A program made the position numbers and the translations under genes. 20,000 nucleotides of DNA from Chrysomallon squamiferum (Eukaryota; Mollusca; Gastropoda; Neomphalida; Peltospiridae), in assembly GCA_012295275.1 (NCBI GenBank), contig CM022673.1, positions 6,360,311 to 6,380,310 of the forward strand. Direction: 5' to 3'. Under the pieces are notes generated by a model. It had not been told where the DNA came from and did no database searches. It worked only from the letters and a program-made list of their open reading frames with translations. Of this stretch, positions 18,268 through 20,000 are shown piece after piece. The first letter of the stretch is position 1. Every line of letters starts with the position of its first letter.

Positions 18268-20000
18268 CTGGAGAAAAAAAAATTTTAAAAAATGTGGGTT
18301 TATTTTTGTTTATGTTTTCAATTTATGTAACGAAACAGTAATAACACTCACATGATGCAAATAATTATGTTAGCACATATATCGTGTTTTTGTTATAATT
18401 ATTAATTATATTATTTAAATGTTTTAAAATGCTTTATAATAATAATAATAACAACAACACCAACAACAATAATAAATTAATTAATTAATTAAATAAAAGA
18501 ATAATTTTCAAATTCTGTAAAAATACTGGAAACGTTATACGGAAAGAAGACATTTGTTTATAAAACTGAAAACGATATTTTATAGTAATGTTATTAAAAT
18601 AATAACGTTACGTTTTGTATCTAGTTCTCGTAACATACCAAATGTGTTTATATTATTATTACTATTATTGTTGTCGTTGTTGTTGTTGTTGATATTATTA
18701 TTAAGAAGTTATGTTTAAAACTAACTAACCCGTGATTCGATCCAGAGCGTCAATAATAATAACTAACGGCTGTTCTTCTGATGTCTGGTTTATTCTGTAA
18801 CCAAAGTAATTCACCAAACCCTTGTAATCCTGAAACAGTATATATATTTGTCATCATTAACAAATACATACGCACAGAAATAATATATCAGTTATAACGA
18901 GGTATCTCATGCTAGAGAATGATACTCAAACACATAGGTTGTTGTGACCGCCAGAGTGGTCGCAAGCCTTTTTTCTGGGGGTCGCGAGATCGTACATGAG
19001 CAAGGGTATGTTTTACCTTTTTTCAGTTTGACTTGGAAGGAGGAATAATTAAAAACGTGTAGATAGGTTTGGGACCCGTCATAGTGAATACAGATTCCTT
19101 TTGTACTGTCTTTGGTTGATGAAAATATGGTAACCCTAGATATTATTGAATCAAAAATTTTAAAGGGATCATCGGTCATATTGAGTTGCTGATAAGGGAT
19201 CGCGGTATGAAAAAGGTTGAAAACCAGTGCTGTATAATATTATTTACTGAAAGATAAAACATATTCGGACTTCCGAAAAAAGATTAATAATTTATATCTT
19301 TCAATATTAAATATCCAGAGCTCTTGTAGACATTTTATGGTAATAAGAACGGTAACTCAAGGCAACACTGAAAATGTCGAAGACATCAGAAAATGAACTT
19401 TAGTAATATCGTCAAGTCACCATATAATAAATTAAAGTCGTTAAAGATTATATATCAATGCGTAGGTAATGCTAAACTACCAAGTGATGGACTTGGATGA
19501 TCTTATAATGCCTTGAAATAAACTGATTACGATAATATCGATATCTGATGAGGCAAACCACCAAACAGGCTAAAATAAAAGATCAGATGTTCAGTTCAGG
19601 TAAATCAGCCACGTTGTAAGTCTTCAAACTCAGGAAAACACGTCACAAAACCATACTTTAAACTAAAACAATGTTTAGCGATTTAGTGATAGACTAAAAT
19701 AAAATTATCAGAAACACGATCAAGATGGTAAAACATTGAGCTAATGAGGCAATATAAATCTGTTATGTAAGAATAATATAATTCATTGTTTTTTTTTTAT
19801 GTGGAGTCTATGAATTTAGCGCTAGAATTCACGACTGTCTTGCTTTTAGATGCAGAAAGATAAAAGAGTCCTTACTGTTGGTATATTTTTGTAGCTGCAT
19901 CCAGCGATTTCACACAATTGTCTACACATATGTGTCAGCAGTGTTCTCACGTTTGTGGATGCCGCCGTAACCCCGACGGATCGAACAACCACCCTAACAT
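14639..20000 (-). CDS. NWD1/NWD2-type NACHT-WD40 STAND protein, 5' end outside window, three frameshifts
   Basis: Predicted cytoplasmic STAND-class NTPase. Exons on the minus strand: beyond 20000 to 19876, 18829-18730 and 18267-14639. The NACHT part shows VVVRSVGVTAASTNVRTLL and a Walker B-like PLVIIIDALDRI; Walker A lies outside the window. A helical region follows (about 18240-17100), then YPTLHSFVEQAR and CLTEPGG, then about 13 WD-type blades (LWD, RVWS, AVWN, RIWN, SVWN, IVWS, TLWD, HIWD, SVWD), enough for two propellers. A charged coiled coil (RELEEEQKRLEEIRKE) sits between them, and the tail is Glu/Asp-rich. NWD proteins are thought to oligomerise through NACHT with WD repeats as sensor; ligand and role here are unknown. 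The frame breaks near 17090, 15407 and 15077, one base missing each time. Apart from these, no stop interrupts the exon. I cannot separate NWD1 from NWD2. Confidence 0.88.
15076..15079 (-). other. Frameshift 3 in NWD-type gene
   Basis: The minus strand reads ATCGGAAAAGTCCG. The blade ending DDAERIVIGK continues one base back as SPNELHIWDPMRAS, a clear WD-type strand. The original frame meets TGA at about 15043. One extra A would restore continuity. Confidence 0.8.
15406..15409 (-). other. Frameshift 2 in NWD-type gene
   Basis: The minus strand reads AAGGAAAAGACAACGG. The coiled-coil frame (QKRLEEIRKE) runs to a stop at about 15378, while NGMEQFIVSGDEQVVVASYY and the following WD blades are one base back. 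A missing A in the A run is the simplest explanation. Placement within a few dozen bases is not certain. Confidence 0.75.
17089..17092 (-). other. Frameshift 1 in NWD-type gene
   Basis: The minus strand reads CCTAAAAGTATCC. The frame coding for the helical region up to DPK continues in another frame as YPTLHSFVEQAR. One added base in the A run would join them. The exact base is an inference from protein continuity; the break must fall between the in-frame TAA at this spot and the stop near 17009. Confidence 0.8.
18268..18729 (-). other. NWD-type gene intron (462 nt)
   Basis: AT-rich intron with a GTTAGT donor and TTCTCCAG acceptor. It contains short AAT and GTT triplet runs (about 18437-18475 and 18652-18705). 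No other feature seen. Confidence 0.75.
18730..18829 (-). CDS. NWD-type gene, Walker B exon
   Basis: 100 nt, 33 codons plus one base. The acceptor is TGTTTCAG and the donor is CACGG|GTTAGT. It encodes DYKGLVNYF and then PLVIIIDALDRI, a hydrophobic strand with acidic residues as expected for the NACHT Walker B/Mg2+ site. The leftover G joins AT of the next exon to give GAT, so the reading frame runs through into LSWLPTELPKHVHLVVSTLP, the next NACHT strand. Confidence 0.85.
18830..19875 (-). other. NWD-type gene intron (1046 nt)
   Basis: AT-rich intron, GTAAGG donor and TGTTTCAG acceptor. It contains the hAT-like remnant at about 18940-19232. The rest (19240-19875) is unique-looking AT-rich DNA with no coding signal. 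Confidence 0.7.
18940..19232 (-). mobile_element. Possible hAT-like non-autonomous element remnant
   Basis: The minus strand starts at 19232 with CAGCACTGGTTTTCAACC, which resembles hAT termini of the CAGTGGTTCTCAACC type, followed by CATACCGCGATCCC. Internal GCGACCCCC and GGTCACAAC stretches are also typical of such elements. The far end is not clear and no convincing 8-bp target duplication was found. A 90-codon open frame across it shows no transposase motif. Confidence 0.4.
19876..20000 (-). CDS. NWD-type gene, NACHT exon (partial, continues past window)
   Basis: 41 codons plus two bases, running into the window edge. The donor on the minus strand is AACA|GTAAGG, phase 0. The product includes VVVRSVGVTAASTNVRTLL and HMCRQLCEIAG, the segment between Walker A and Walker B in NWD-type NACHT domains. 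The upstream part, with the P-loop and start codon, is not in the window. Confidence 0.82.

Noticed and set aside
18907-19179. 90-codon minus-strand open frame as a gene
   Set aside because: It lies within an NWD intron and overlaps the hAT-like remnant, with no protein motif.

Overview
This is animal nuclear DNA. It is AT-rich and full of di-, tri- and tetranucleotide microsatellites and long poly-T runs. It holds two spliced protein genes with GT-AG introns, facing each other tail to tail. A paired-like homeobox gene with octapeptide and OAR motifs, next to a large NACHT-WD40 (NWD-type) gene, suggests an invertebrate, most likely a lophotrochozoan such as a mollusc. That placement is an inference from gene content and repeat style, not a species call.

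Layout. 1-3000: intergenic DNA with a 360-bp internally deleted pogo/Tigger-like element (831-1190), a perfect NFI palindrome (1735-1749) and a CATA microsatellite. 2690-3085: a non-repetitive island with many homeodomain-type ATTA sites, a candidate cis-regulatory module. 3180-3520: possible 5' non-coding exon. 3535-3715: microsatellites. 3717-4445: three diverged copies of a direct repeat. 4742-11204 (+): a complete five-exon ISX-like homeobox gene (313 codons); intron 1 is 4.26 kb and carries microsatellites, a 58-bp tandem duplication and a cluster of three TCF/LEF-type sites. 11205-14398: intergenic, mostly microsatellites. 14399-20000 (-): the 3' part of an NWD1/NWD2-type STAND ATPase gene. 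Its last exon is about 3.6 kb; two shorter exons lie upstream, and the Walker A part is outside the window.

The homeobox gene model was joined by eye. All four junctions use GT-AG sites and keep the frame, and the joined product carries a PAX-type octapeptide, a complete 60-residue Q50 homeodomain split between positions 46 and 47, and a C-terminal OAR motif. The ISX assignment rests on the homeodomain and the residues just after it.

The NWD gene reads as one protein except for three single-base losses. Each is at an AAAAG run on the coding strand and each shifts the frame the same way. Consensus (homopolymer) error or a young pseudogene are the two live explanations. The two genes show no sign of functional linkage beyond being neighbours. 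I see no CRISPR array, RNA gene, operon or clearly new molecular system here; the most useful leads are the unannotated homeobox gene, its candidate regulatory islands and the patterned frameshifts.
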